This document shows, piece after piece, positions 47,588-58,065 of a stretch of 64,000 nt of DNA; positions within the stretch are counted from its first letter, which is position 1, and every line of letters begins with the position of its first letter. The notes under the pieces are model-generated. The model saw only the letters and a program-made list of their open reading frames with translations. It was not told where the DNA came from and did no database searches. Source of the DNA: Spatholobus suberectus (taxonomy: Eukaryota; Streptophyta; Magnoliopsida; Fabales; Fabaceae); the NCBI GenBank assembly GCA_004329165.1, contig CM014733.1, forward strand, positions 59,125,108-59,189,107, given 5' to 3'. Position numbers and translations under genes: made by a program.

Positions 47588-48421
47588 TCAGGGTCCTTGT
47601 CCAGCTAAAACTTCCGCAGGTCCTTGATAGGTTCTCGCTCTCGGCTCCTCAACCCGAGGGTCAAGTTTGGCCGACTCATTAGGCATAAAAAGGTGCATCA
47701 TGCATATGGGCCGACCCTGTGGCCTGAGCCCTCTTCTTACCTTCAGACTTTCTGCGTAGCATTCCCGAGCCGTCTTCTGATCTACATTGACTGTTACTAT
47801 CTGCCCGGTCACCGTGGGGAATTTCATTGCTAGGTGGAGGGTCGACACTATGGCACTGAACTGGTTGAGGGCAGGCCGCCCGATCAAAATATTATAAGAA
47901 GTGTTCGCATTCACCAGTAAGTATCTTACCATAACGATTTGGGAGGCACTTTCATCTCCGAACATAGTGAGTAGGTCGATATACCCGTGAGTGTCTATTC
48001 GTTCTCCTGCAAATCCTACTAGTTGTTCCAAGTACGGCTGAATCAAGTGCTCCGAGATTTCCAACTTTCTAAAGGTGTCCATGTATAGGATATTAGCCAA
48101 ACTTCCTTGGTCGATCAGTGCTTTTCGTACGGCAAAGTTGGCAACTTCCACCGTAATGACGACCGGGTTATCTTGCTCGGGATCTACCCTCCTGAAATCG
48201 GCATTTGTGAATGTTCTCAGGGGATTTGTCTTCAAGGCCTTCCCCACCATATTGACCGATCGTACCATTCTCAAGTGACGTTTTCTGGCAGAGGAGTTGA
48301 ATCCTCCCCCTGCAAACCCTCTAGCTATAGTATTGATGACTCCTCTCAAATGGGTGTCCACTCTCTCTGGGGGGGAGGCTTTTGCCATCCGCCCTCCTTT
48401 GCGGGTTGGGGCTCCATCCAC
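47588..48421 (-). pseudogene. aspartic protease region of gypsy-2
   Basis: A 277-codon open frame. The retropepsin motif is KALIDQGSLANILYMDTFRK (about residues 104-123), with D-Q-G-S in the active site. Then come GFAGERIDTHGYIDL and YNILIGRPALNQFSAI, the usual flap and core of Tat proteases. The end (QKTARECYAESLK) matches the spacer before RT. The first residues overlap the gag tail in another frame, so a frameshift near 48330 separates gag and protease. Confidence 0.8.
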
Positions 48422-49325
48422 TCCTCCCTACGACCACGATGCCTATTATCCCTTCTACCTCCGTCTTGGCTTCCCTGACCCGGTTTTGCAAGTGCCCGAC
48501 CTGAATAAGTTCCTTGATCTTATCACGGAAGGTCCAGTATTCTTTCGTTGAGTGTCCGTAGTTTCCATGATACCGACAGTGTTTGGTTTGGTCCGCCCCT
48601 TCTGGGGAGCGACTTTTAGGCGATAACCACAGCGATTCCCCACTGCAAGCTTCTTCCATGATACGAGCTCTACTATCGGTTAGCGGGGTATAATAGTTAT
48701 ACTTCAAGCCGGAGGTGTTCTATTCAACCTTTTGTCTCTTTTCCCGACCCGATTGTGGCTTCTCGTGGTCGATAGTTCTCTTTGACATTCCTGCTCGGAC
48801 TTGATCTCGGTACTCAGCCATCTCCTCCATTTGGATGTAACCTGCTGCTCGGGCCTGGAGTTCATCCATATCCAATGGGGGCTTCTTGCACAGACTATTG
48901 GAGAAGGGTCCGGGCTTTAAGGCCATGATCATGGAGTGCAGCGCTACTTCCGGGTTCAGGTCTCTAATCTTAACTGATACCGTTGCGAACTGTTCCATAA
49001 ACATCCGCAAAGGTTCGTCATCTTCTTGCCTGAGGTTCACCAAGGTGACTGATGTAAGGTGATGCGGCCTGCTTGTTGCATATTGCGCCCTGAACCTCGC
49101 AACAAGAGTAGTAAAGGAGTTAATCGAGTTCGGCAGTAGCCGAGTATACCAGCTTAAAGCCGCCCCCTTAAGAGAGGTCGGGAAGACCCGGCATAAAATA
49201 GCATCATCATTTGTGAATAAGTTTACCTGAGTGGTGTACGCATCGATGTGCTCTTCGGGATCAGTCGTTCCATCATTGCGGTCCAAGTTCAAAATTTTCC
49301 AGCCCAAGGGTAAGGGAGTCTCCAT
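48321..49325 (-). pseudogene. gag of gypsy-2, split by one in-frame TAG
   Basis: The first part, 49325-48720, is the gag core: DPEEHIDAYTTQVNLFT, FPTSLKGAALSWYTRLLP, SFTTLVARFRAQYATSR, then LRQEDDEPLRMFMEQF. A TAG follows GREKRQKVE, and the same frame continues through LKYNYYTPL and the zinc-finger-like HCRYHGNYGHSTKEYWTFRD to 48321, with the last expected Cys changed to Tyr. One substitution therefore splits an otherwise continuous Gag. A further frame at 49539-49273 covers upstream residues. Confidence 0.8.
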
Positions 49326-49730
49326 GATGCCGTCTACGAAAGGGTGCCTTCGAACCCCCCTCCCCCCCTTCTAATTGGTTGAAGGCGTGATTCGGCCAGG
49401 GTCCTGGGTTGCAATTTCGCCAGTGCCTTCGAGTGCGCCTCGGGCTGTCGACTAGTTTCTGCATGAGATTGCTGGTTTGTGGGGTGCTTCGATTCTCCAG
49501 TCTGTTCGTGAACAGCTTTCTTTCTCCAACTGTTGGCATATTTTCTCGTTTTCCTTTCGCAGCTTGTCTATCTCCTCCTCGTTCTTCCTTCGCATGTCTG
49601 CCATCTCCTGGCGTAGGGCTTGAATCAAGGTGTCTAGGGAGGGCTTCGTGCCGTGGCCTTAGTCGTTTGCTGTTACGCTCCTAGTTCTCACCATCTTCGT
49701 CTTATAGTGGTTGAGGAATAGTTTTGCCTC

Positions 49731-49750
49731 GCCCCACGGTGGCCGCCAAA
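49731..49750 (-). promoter_or_regulatory. primer-binding site of gypsy-2
   Basis: Read on the minus strand, TTTGGCGGCCACCGTGGGGC follows the 5' LTR end (GGACGGAACA) directly. It resembles TTGGCGCCG..GTGGGG-type primer sites of plant gypsy elements. Confidence 0.6.
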
Positions 49751-50174
49751 TGTTCCGTCCAAAGATTAACTCCTCTGCAGGCTCTGCCTCTTGCGGTTGC
49801 TCTCCTCTTTACTGACGTGCAAGTCAACCTCCTACCACCTGATGGGGGGACCTGCAAAGACACTCCGACGCTCAAGTTAGATCTCGAGGCCTTGTCAAGG
49901 GATGCAGGGTTTTGGATAGAGAGATTAAGGTTAGAAAGTGTGCACCTATTCCCTTTTTAATGTTAGATGTCCGTTACCTATATTATGGAGTATCTTCGCC
50001 TTCATTCCCGAATTTGTCGCCTGATTTCCTTTATTAAGTCAGTTTCCTACTTTCCTGATTTAAGATGCCCTGGGATGAGGTCGGTCGGCCACTTTTAGGA
50101 TGTTTGGTCAAGATGGCTGATCGGTTAAATCAATCAGGCATCTTTAGCCTGTTCGGCCAAATCGGAGTAGTACA
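49751..50174 (-). repeat. 5' LTR of gypsy-2 (right)
   Basis: Read on the plus strand it runs TGTTCCGTCCAAAG...GGAGTAGTACA, 424 bp, then the GGTTC duplication. Confidence 0.9.
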
Positions 50175-50179
50175 GGTTC

Positions 50180-51290
50180 TATATGAAGTCTGACACAATT
50201 AATAAATAATTGACTCCCATAAATTAGAGTTCAATTTCAGACCTTATATATAAATTAAAAAAGGTTTTTTTTTTTTTTGAGAAATACAAACTTATTTCAG
50301 TGAAAGAAATTAATCTTCAACTATTAGTTTACATGTTTTATCTATAAAACTTAATAGAATGGTAACTAATATTTAACAAATATTTCTATCAAACTAACTT
50401 TTCAATTTTCACTAACACAACTAAGTGCCTTCTAACACACACCCGTTCCGCAAGCTGCGAGTAGGGGTAAAAGTTACAATGACCAGCTTGAGCACATGAC
50501 TACAAGCCAATAATGCACCCGTGAAGGCAGGACAATCTGTCACTGATGTAGGACTTTTGTACCTCTGGAAACTTTAGCGAGTAATTTCCCGATGGCTTCC
50601 TCAACATCAATTTGTTGACAGCCTGTAGCTTGTACACATTCAGTTCTTTAGTAGCAACTTTGGATCCTAGCTGTTTCTTTTTTCTAAGTGGCGGAGAAGT
50701 TGTGACAAAAAACACTTAACCCATTTTATGCTACATTGGCACTGAGAGATCATATTCGGTGTTTGTAAAATGATGCAATGACAAAAAAGTTAAACTATAT
50801 TTTATTATTCGATGAAACTAACGGTTAGCACCAAAGTTTTTGTCCAATTAATATTTATTAAACTTGGTAGGAAAGAAAGTATCTTGATGAAAAAATATAA
50901 ATGACAGGAATATGTAATGGAATTAAAATTAATATCAAAATGGAAGCATTTTCTAAGAATATTAGTTATTCTGTGTATTAACAAGATGATACTTATTTTC
51001 TTGTTTTTGGGAATACCTTACGATAGTTTCTTTGTCATGGACACCTTCAACCATAGTTTTTTCAAACTCACTGACACCTTTAATTGATCTTTGACGATTA
51101 AGGTAGGACGAGATGATCAAGGTTGGACGAAGTAGTCTGTGGTATAGGACCGATTTTTAAGTCTTCGTCATATGTGAATTATTGACTTGGTACTGTCAGA
51201 TAAAGCACACTAAAAATTCAAGTCTTCGTCATGTGTGAATTATTGACTTGTTACCTAGCGTCATGTTTATTCTATTTTGTTTTATTATTT
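50180..51290. other. spacer with weak coding-like fragments
   Basis: The segment 50500-50715 on the minus strand is open (LGSKVATKELNVYKLQ, then RKPSGNYSLKFPEVQKSYIS) and less AT-rich than its surroundings. It might be a decayed exon, but I do not recognise it. Two direct copies of AAGTCTTCGTCATRTGTGAA lie at about 51160 and 51220. The rest is AT-rich. Confidence 0.35.
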
Positions 51291-51351
51291 AATATTAAAT
51301 TAAATAGTCGACGCCAAGTTAGAAAGTAGCGTCGGCCTAGCTTCAGCAATG

Positions 51352-52763
51352 CAAGGCCAGTCCTGAGATTTTATAGACATGGAGCGAAACATTATGTAAG
51401 GTCTTTTTATATGAATATTCGAAAATGTAAATATATATTGTATAAAAATATAAACACGTAATTTTATTAAAAATGATACATTTTATTACATTAAACGAAT
51501 AACATATTAAGAAGATATATCACATTTTTTATTTAATTTTATTTTATGTTATCGTCTATCATTTAATTTGTCTCAAAAAAATTATATACATATAAACATC
51601 TATATATAAGGCCACTACTAATACACACACGCACAAACAAACAAACAATATGTATATATAATTTTTTCAAGAATAATTTTATACAATTTTATTTCCTATA
51701 ACTCCTCTATTTTCTTTTTCTTTCTATTTCTCTCTTCTTTTTTCATCTTATCTTCTATTACTTTCTCTTTTTCCTATCTCTCTTACCACTCAAGAAAGAT
51801 ACATCTTCCAAAAAGTATATAACCATCATTTCTAATAAATTTTAAGGTCTTTATTTTTTTCCTTAATGTTTCTTAATAAAAAAATTAAAAGAATATTATT
51901 TCATTATTTGAAGCAGAGAATATATTATTATTCTTATTATTATCAAGTTAAAAACTAAATTTTGCTTTAACAAAATTCGAGGATCAATTATGCTTTTAAA
52001 ACTTTGAACATGATATCTAAATATAATAAAAAAATTCTATCATTAGAATTGCTACAATGAATTTTAAAAACTAAATCTCTTTTCTACTGCTACAACGTTA
52101 TAATGTATTTTTTTTGTTTTATATAATTTTGGTTTTCATGATATGTGTGGTCAATTATTATGAATTTTTTAGTTGTTTAAATTTAATATATTAAATTTAA
52201 AATTATAATATAATATAATTTTAATATTTGGTTCCTTCAAAGAAAATGCTTTACTTTATTTGTTATCTTCTATCATCGACAAAATATCAGCATTTTATAT
52301 TAAAGCTTATATATATTTTTGTTTTTTATTAATATACTAATTTTTAATTTTAATTCCTCTATAATTTGAGTTTTGGTTTGTGTTTCTTATCTTGTTAGAA
52401 AAGTAAACAGTTTAAGTCTATTGTTATAGATTCATTACATATTGATATTTCACAGTGATCTAAAAATTCATTCAACATAGATTTATGAACGTAACCCATT
52501 AAAAAAAACTACCAACCAACAGAGTAATATTGTTTAATCACATGTCCCATTTTAATTTAGATAGAAAAAGGAGACATGAAAAAAGACAATAATTTCAATC
52601 TATTTAAAAAAAACATATAATAATATAAAAAATAAATTGCTACATAGTTATATATATATACATATACATGTATATATATATACATATATATATATACATA
52701 TATATATATTTGGGTCCCTTCTAGCCTTAGGCCATCGTTGCCCCTCTAGATAGGGCCAATACG
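51352..52763. mobile_element. non-autonomous hAT element, copy 2
   Basis: The left end is CAAGGCCAGTCCTGAGATTTTATAG, similar to copy 1 (CAGGCGGTCCTGATATTTTATAG). Alignment with copy 1 continues through ATTTTATTACATTAAACRAATAA, ATCACATGTCYCATTTT and GGGAGACATGA-like blocks to the end near GCCCCTCTAGATAGGGCC. It lacks the AT-rich insertion present in copy 1. The flanking 8-mers agree only partly, and the right end is approximate. Confidence 0.6.
52649..52710. repeat. TA/CA microsatellite in hAT copy 2
   Basis: TATATA runs interrupted by CATATA units. Confidence 0.85.
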
Positions 52764-53280
52764 ACCATGATCCATGCTAAATAATAATTTATACTTGGTC
52801 GATGTTAGTTCTTAAATTGAGTGGGAAAACAAAACAAAAAAATAGCATCAGCCTAGTGCAGGCCATGAGATGCTAAATAATAACTTTTAAAAAATATTAT
52901 TTTATTATTAGTGTAGGCCAAGTAGGCACTGGTTAAGTAGGAAGACAAAAATTTAGTGTTGGTCCTATGGCTAATGCTAAATAATATATTTTTTTTTTAT
53001 AATTAGCATCGGCTAAGTTGATGCTAGTTCTTAAATTGAGCAAGAAAAAATTTATTGTCATCTTAGCGTCGACCATGTCCCACATTAAATAATAATTTAA
53101 AAAAAAAATATTTTTCTATAATTAGCTTCAGCCAAGTCAATGCTAGTTCTTAAATTGAGCAGGAAAACAAAGAATTTAGCATTGTCATGGCCCACACTAA
53201 ATAATAATTTTTAAAAAAATTATTTTTTATAATTAGTGTCGGCCAAGCTGATGTTGGTTCTTAATTTCAGCACAAAAATG

Positions 53281-54118
53281 AAAATTTCTTCCTTCGCTTC
53301 TTTTTCTTAAAAACCTTTCTTCTCCTACTAATCTCTCATTTCCAACTCACACTCTTTCCTACCCAATCTCTCATCCACTTCACTCTCTTCCTTCCTCCAT
53401 TCATTCATATATGTATTTGTTTTTTACTCCTTCTTTAAATTCTAGTTTGTTTTTATTTTTGTTGTAACTAGTTCATATGAAAAAGGTGAGAATGAAGGCA
53501 CTTGTTGGAGTTGGAGAGCTTTCCAGAGATGTCTCAAAGTGCTCGCAGTGGCCAAGGTGCGTAGGGGTGAAGGATAAGGATGGGGATGATTTAAGTTGAT
53601 TGGTAGTGGTTTTTGAAGGTGGTGGACGGTGGTGGTTTTGGGAGATGGTGCACCGCCAAAAATCGCCTTTGGTGATGGCGAAGCATAGTGGTGGAGATAA
53701 AAAGAAAAGAGGAAGCAACAAGGAGAGAGAGAGAGAGAAGGGGGGGGGGGGGGGAGAGAGAAAATACGAAAGCGATTTCCAAAAGGAAGTATTATGTGGA
53801 GCGTTTAGGTCTTTGTTTTGTTTTTAAGTTAATCTTCTATTCTAAGATGGGGATGTATCTTCAAGTTTATTTTCGTATATCTTCTGGCTTATGTTTGTGG
53901 CCCTAGTTATAGAATTTATTATCTCTTGAGGCCCGCAGTATATAGAACTCTATAAACAAGATGTTCTCTGGTGGGGTTGTTTTCTTAATGTGTAGGAGCT
54001 ATGTTCTTTGTTTGTGGTCTGGGAGTTTTAGCATGGTGAGCTCTTGGGTTAGAAGGATGGGGCTGTAGCAATCTGTGATCTATGTATTTTTTACCATTGC
54101 TTCCAATGCATTCAGAGT
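53281..54118. other. spacer with GA-rich run and a 16-G tract
   Basis: A CT-rich leader-like stretch lies at 53285-53400. A GGTGGT/GAGAGAGA stretch lies at 53590-53760, with about 16 consecutive G near 53740. The open frames over it (both strands) are low complexity and overlap each other, so I call no gene. It may be the interior of the element whose subterminal repeats form the array at 51.3-53.3 kb. Confidence 0.4.
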
Positions 54119-54581
54119 ATGTGTTTGGATTGGTGGTGAAACTATGGTAGATTATGGTGAGTTGGGTCATACTTGATTTAACTTAAATTTAAGATGTTTG
54201 GTTACTCAAGTAAAAATATTTTTCAATTGAAAAAAAATATGGTGAAGTTGAAGCAAGAAGGAGTTACTCCTACTTCATTCAAAATCAATTTTGAATGTGT
54301 TTTCTCTAATTTACCCTCATGTATAAACCTATTCAATTAGTTATGCCTAATTTGACTAGGTTTTAACTTTTAATGTTTGATAATTTTATTATAACAATGA
54401 TAATTAGTATAGTTGCCTCACCCTTAATATTTTTATTATCTATTTCATCCAATTTTAATGCTTTTATAAGAGTTATGGGTTCTGTTTAAAAGTAAACATA
54501 ATATACATATATTTTCTTAATTTAATAATTAGCATGAAGTCAAAAAATTACTATATGTCTATTTATTTTTTATTTGTTTAT

Positions 54582-54630
<49 letters not shown>

Positions 54631-54861
54631 TAGCTAATTATAATAGAAAAGAAGTATGCATAGATCCATTCTAGTAATTACACACTCAAAATCAATTTTG
54701 ATTCAAAGTATCCAAACAATATTTTCTTAAAAAATTACTTTTCTAATATTTGTTATTCAAACAAAAATCACGCTAATTCAAAATCAATTTTAACCATAGT
54801 CAATTCTATAAAATCACGTTGGTCTAAAATCAATTCTATTACCGTCAATCCAAACACACAC
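54119..54861. mobile_element. MITE with TGTGTTTGGATT ends
   Basis: The left end TGTGTTTGGATTGGTGG is mirrored by the right end, which complemented reads TGTGTTTGGATTGACGG. CAAAATCAATTTTGA-type blocks occur inside both arms. Flanks CAGAGTA and CAGAATA suggest an old duplication. Ends of this kind are common in plant MULE-type MITEs. A TA microsatellite lies inside. Confidence 0.6.
54591..54626. repeat. TA microsatellite
   Basis: About 18 TA units inside the MITE. Confidence 0.9.
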
Positions 54862-57001
54862 AGAATATATTAGTTGTTATCTTTGATTAATGCATTCAGA
54901 ATTATTTTTTATTATCCAAAAGAATATTAACTGAGGGCAAAAAATATATAAATAAATCCGAAACAAAGTGTACTCCAATTGCAATGGGACACTTCTCTCT
55001 TTCCAGATATGCCAATTTATTGTGGAATATTTACACGTGGTGTGTCTGACGTTGCCATATAATTACGTATATGAAGAAATTGTATTTGTATAATATTTTT
55101 ATTTTTTCACAATACTAGCTTGTATGTTCGATCGTTTGAGGAGCTTTATGGGGCTCCCCAAACTTATATATATGGGAATAATAAAATAAGAGCTTTATTT
55201 TGTGTGTCCTTTTGTGCGGTGTATCTGATGTACTAGTGAATATAATGTTGTGCTAATAACTATGACATGCACTGGAGTTAGAGCTCAGTACTGTAATGGT
55301 GAAGTATTTGAATTAAGCTCTTCTCTGTTGGCGATCTCGGTACATATAACGACTTTTTCAAGTTTATCTAGGTTGATGGTACATGGTGCATAATTTTACG
55401 AAATAACATAAATTTCACTATCCTTTGCAGTATTCTGTCAAATTTTGATATGCATGATATCAAATATAAAAATGAAATAAATCATTATTTCTGTATATAA
55501 TTTTAATGATAAAAAAAAAAAACGCTCTTTAGTATAAAAAGTTGCAAAAATATGATTATTTGAATAGATATAAGTGGGATAATATGCAGTTCCTTCAAAA
55601 ACAACTTTACGCGAATCCCAACAAATATGGTCATGTTATGTATTTCCAGTTTTTGTTCTCACGTCGGTAACAATTTCACAGATTAGGATTCTTGAAATTT
55701 AAATTTTATAAATATGATTAGTTAATTAATAACTTTTTCCCATAAAATTTTAACTAGGAGTTACTCAATAATGAGTGACATTTTTTTAATAAGCAAATTT
55801 TATTATAAAGGATACAAGGAAACCCATATACGTAGATTTACCAAATTCTTATTACGGCCGAGCCCCACTACAGCTACCAAAATAAAATGGTGCATGCCTT
55901 TCAGAGTTTTGGCAACACACACCTTTTAGGATCTGACGTTGATGATCAAGTCCAGCACTGTATTAAAATCACAAGGTTCATTTCTAAAATGCATTTAATT
56001 TCACTCATAAGAACCCAAAGAGACTATAGCACAGCGTGCCAAATCACAATCCAGCATTTGTTTTTTGTTTTCTCTACTTATTAGAGCCCCGCCAGCTACA
56101 CACCATGTACCATACCCGAATAAGAAAGCTACAATGGCAAAACAAGTGATAAAAAGATTCAACTTTCTTTCTTTTTTTGGTAAAATCATGTTTATAATGT
56201 TTGAATACATGGGTTTGACTAATACAAACGCAAATTTAAATATAGCATTAGCGTGTCTTTGATATTTTATAGGGTATAGCACTTGTGTGTGTTTGATGGC
56301 GCATAGCATTATTTAATATTAGTGTGTGTACTCGTACATCGGCAATATATGTGCTTTGATGTGTATAAAAGAAATATACAATTATAATTATAAATACATT
56401 GTAAACAACGAGAATTAATATATTTTTCAAAGTATGTAATTTGAAGATATTGTTTGAATTTTTTTATTTTTTTTAACTTTATCCCTTAGTGATGAAAGTG
56501 GTAGGATAAGACTTTGTATAAAGTTTACAGGTTGTTCTTCAACTAGTGCATATTTATTCAGGACAAGTTTCTTATGAATCAAAAGTTATTGAAAATGTCT
56601 TTTTTGTTATTCAGATATTGTAAAAGTTTCAAATAATTGAATTAAAGTTGTGTCGAAACTTTATCATTGTTGCACAATTATATTTAATATAATTAGAATA
56701 TGTCTAGAATAATATAATTAGAATAAGAAAATAAGGAACAATATTAGAGAGAACACTAATTCATTGTGGCAAAATTTAAATTTAAACCCATCACAAAAAA
56801 AAAACCTCCGTTGTTTGATCCCAAAATACAAAAACATTGTTTTAACCCCATAATTGTTTAAAATTCAACCTAACCACAATTAAAAACTTCAACAGAACCT
56901 AAATTTCACAACTCATCTCTAATTAATGCTTACAAAAAGGATTTCGGGATCATGAAGAAATGAAAAAAGAAGAATATCTTCTAAAGCCAATTGCTTAGCC
57001 C
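54862..57001. other. spacer with one possible small gene
   Basis: Mostly AT-rich. The segment 55780-56310 is less so and may hold a decayed or small gene on the minus strand. Otherwise nothing is recognised. Confidence 0.4.
56001..56309 (-). CDS. hypothetical small membrane protein, doubtful
   Basis: An open frame of 102 codons with one clear hydrophobic segment (LFITCFAIVAFLFGYGTWCV, about residues 52-71) after a Lys/Arg-rich stretch (PKKERK). That would fit a single-pass membrane protein. It matches no family I know. The start is uncertain; an inner Met before LPKKERK (residue 42) is as likely. There is no clear TATA box or splice context. Such an open frame could occur by chance. Confidence 0.2.
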   Translation of the reverse strand: MLCAIKHTQVLYPIKYQRHANAIFKFAFVLVKPMYSNIINMILPKKERKLNLFITCFAIVAFLFGYGTWCVAGGALISRENKKQMLDCDLARCAIVSLGSYE

Positions 57002-57423
57002 TAACACTAGTGCAGGAAATGCTTTTTAAATCGGTTAAAAAAGGCTTTTTAAATTGAGTATGAAACCGATTTAGATACAACCAATATAAAAGGTATTACG
57101 ATTTTAAACCGCATTTTGAACTGAGCTAAAAAAACTTTTTAAATTGGTTACAGTAATAACCGATTTAAAAAGCATACTTTTTAAATCGGTTAATGTACAA
57201 TTGATTTAAAAAGCTACATTTTTTTAAAGTAATTTCATTGTTTTATCATGCAACTAACCCTATTATCATTAAACAAATGCCATAGAATCAACCAGTACAT
57301 CATCACATTAAGTTATAACATACTTTAAACAAACAAAACTTCAAAATATACTTTGAAACATATAAAATAAAAACTACTATTCTTTGCCTAGCTAAAGACA
57401 TTGTAAACAACCTATCTATTACT

Positions 57424-57700
57424 AATTTGAAGGAAGAATACTGCCCAACGATGGCAGATGTTTAACAAGTCCTCCTGTGAAAATGGTTCCCAATCTACAA
57501 ATATCTGCGAGATAAAAATAAGATAAATCATTACCCAATAAATTATAAAAACTATAACTATTTTAACTGGATGAAAATTATGTTACCTCGTCCCATGAAT
57601 CCACAATATCTGCTGAAACTATAGTCAACATATGTTTCATTACATAATATCCACACTCATAGCTCCCTCCTTGTTTGTTAGCCTACCAATGAGAAAATTG
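57424..57700 (-). pseudogene. Ulp1-type cysteine protease C-terminus of the CACTA element
   Basis: The minus strand encodes GGSYECGYYVMKHMLTIVSA, then DIVDSWDEV (about 57685-57589), in which ECGYYVM holds the catalytic Cys region of Ulp1/SUMO-protease-like domains of plant CACTA elements. A GTAACA...CTCGCAG intron (57588-57514) follows, and the next exon reads IFVDWEPFSQEDLLNICHRW, then AVFFLQ, before a stop. The His and Asp part of the catalytic triad is missing upstream, so it is a fragment. Confidence 0.7.
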
Positions 57701-57717
57701 CTTTTAAAAACAAGTTA

Positions 57718-58065
57718 TAGGAACATCACCAATCATGTCCTCTAGTCGATCATCCATTGGTACATCAACTTGCTCTATTTGAGACACACTCGACATGTCT
57801 AACAATTCACCATGCCATGTCCATGTTGTATAACTCTTACAAAACCCATCACAAAGAACATGCTACCGTATTTGCTCAATTTGTAGTCCTCTCATTCAAA
57901 CAATTAACACAGGGACAATAGAAGAAGCCACCACTATCAGGAAGATTTTTTTCCACAAATTGGATAAACTCTTCCACTCCATTCTAATACTCATCAGTTG
58001 TGCGTCTAGAATTAATCTAACTAAGATCCATAACTTCATACTATGATTCACAAACCATATCTTAA
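57718..58065 (-). pseudogene. transposase-associated N-terminal domain of the CACTA element
   Basis: Minus-strand frames give RRTTDEY, a stop, NGVEEFIQFVEKNL, then FFYCPCVNCLNERTTN, and after a frameshift HVLCDGFCKSYTTWTWHGEL and MDDRLEDMIGDV. This is the Cys-rich domain found at the start of En/Spm-type transposases (CPCVNC...H.LCDGF...W.WHGE). The catalytic part that should follow is absent, and the Ulp1 fragment comes next. Confidence 0.75.

Larger units (their letters stand above)
40591..50174 (-). mobile_element. Ty3-gypsy retrotransposon, Tat type, complete but dead (gypsy-2)
   Basis: Two LTRs of equal length (424 bp) and a perfect 5-bp duplication GGTTC (40586-40590 and 50175-50179) delimit it. 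On the minus strand the order is 5' LTR (right), primer site, gag, protease, RT, RNase H, integrase, tandem repeats, antisense ORF, purine tract (AGGGGGCTGG), 3' LTR (left). I count about 37 differences between the LTRs, mostly transitions, so the insertion is old by LTR standards. It is much better preserved than gypsy-1 but has several frameshifts and stops. It is the most GC-rich part of the window. Confidence 0.93.
51295..53280. repeat. tandem array of 85-114 bp units, interrupted by hAT copy 2
   Basis: Units carry TTAGCGTCGGCCAAGTTGAT, GTTCTTAAATTGAGCAGGAA and CACTAAATAATAATTTT-like parts. CTAAATAAT-type cores start near 52787, 52872, 52977, 53083 and 53197. A partial unit (GACGCCAAGTTAG...GCGTCGGCCTAGC) lies left of the hAT insertion at 51310-51345. 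Such subterminal repeats are typical of CACTA-type or other DNA elements, but I could not find matching ends. Confidence 0.6.

Noticed and set aside
53473..53906. Open frames on both strands around the G-run
   Set aside because: They are low-complexity GA and GGT sequence with mutually overlapping frames and no domain.
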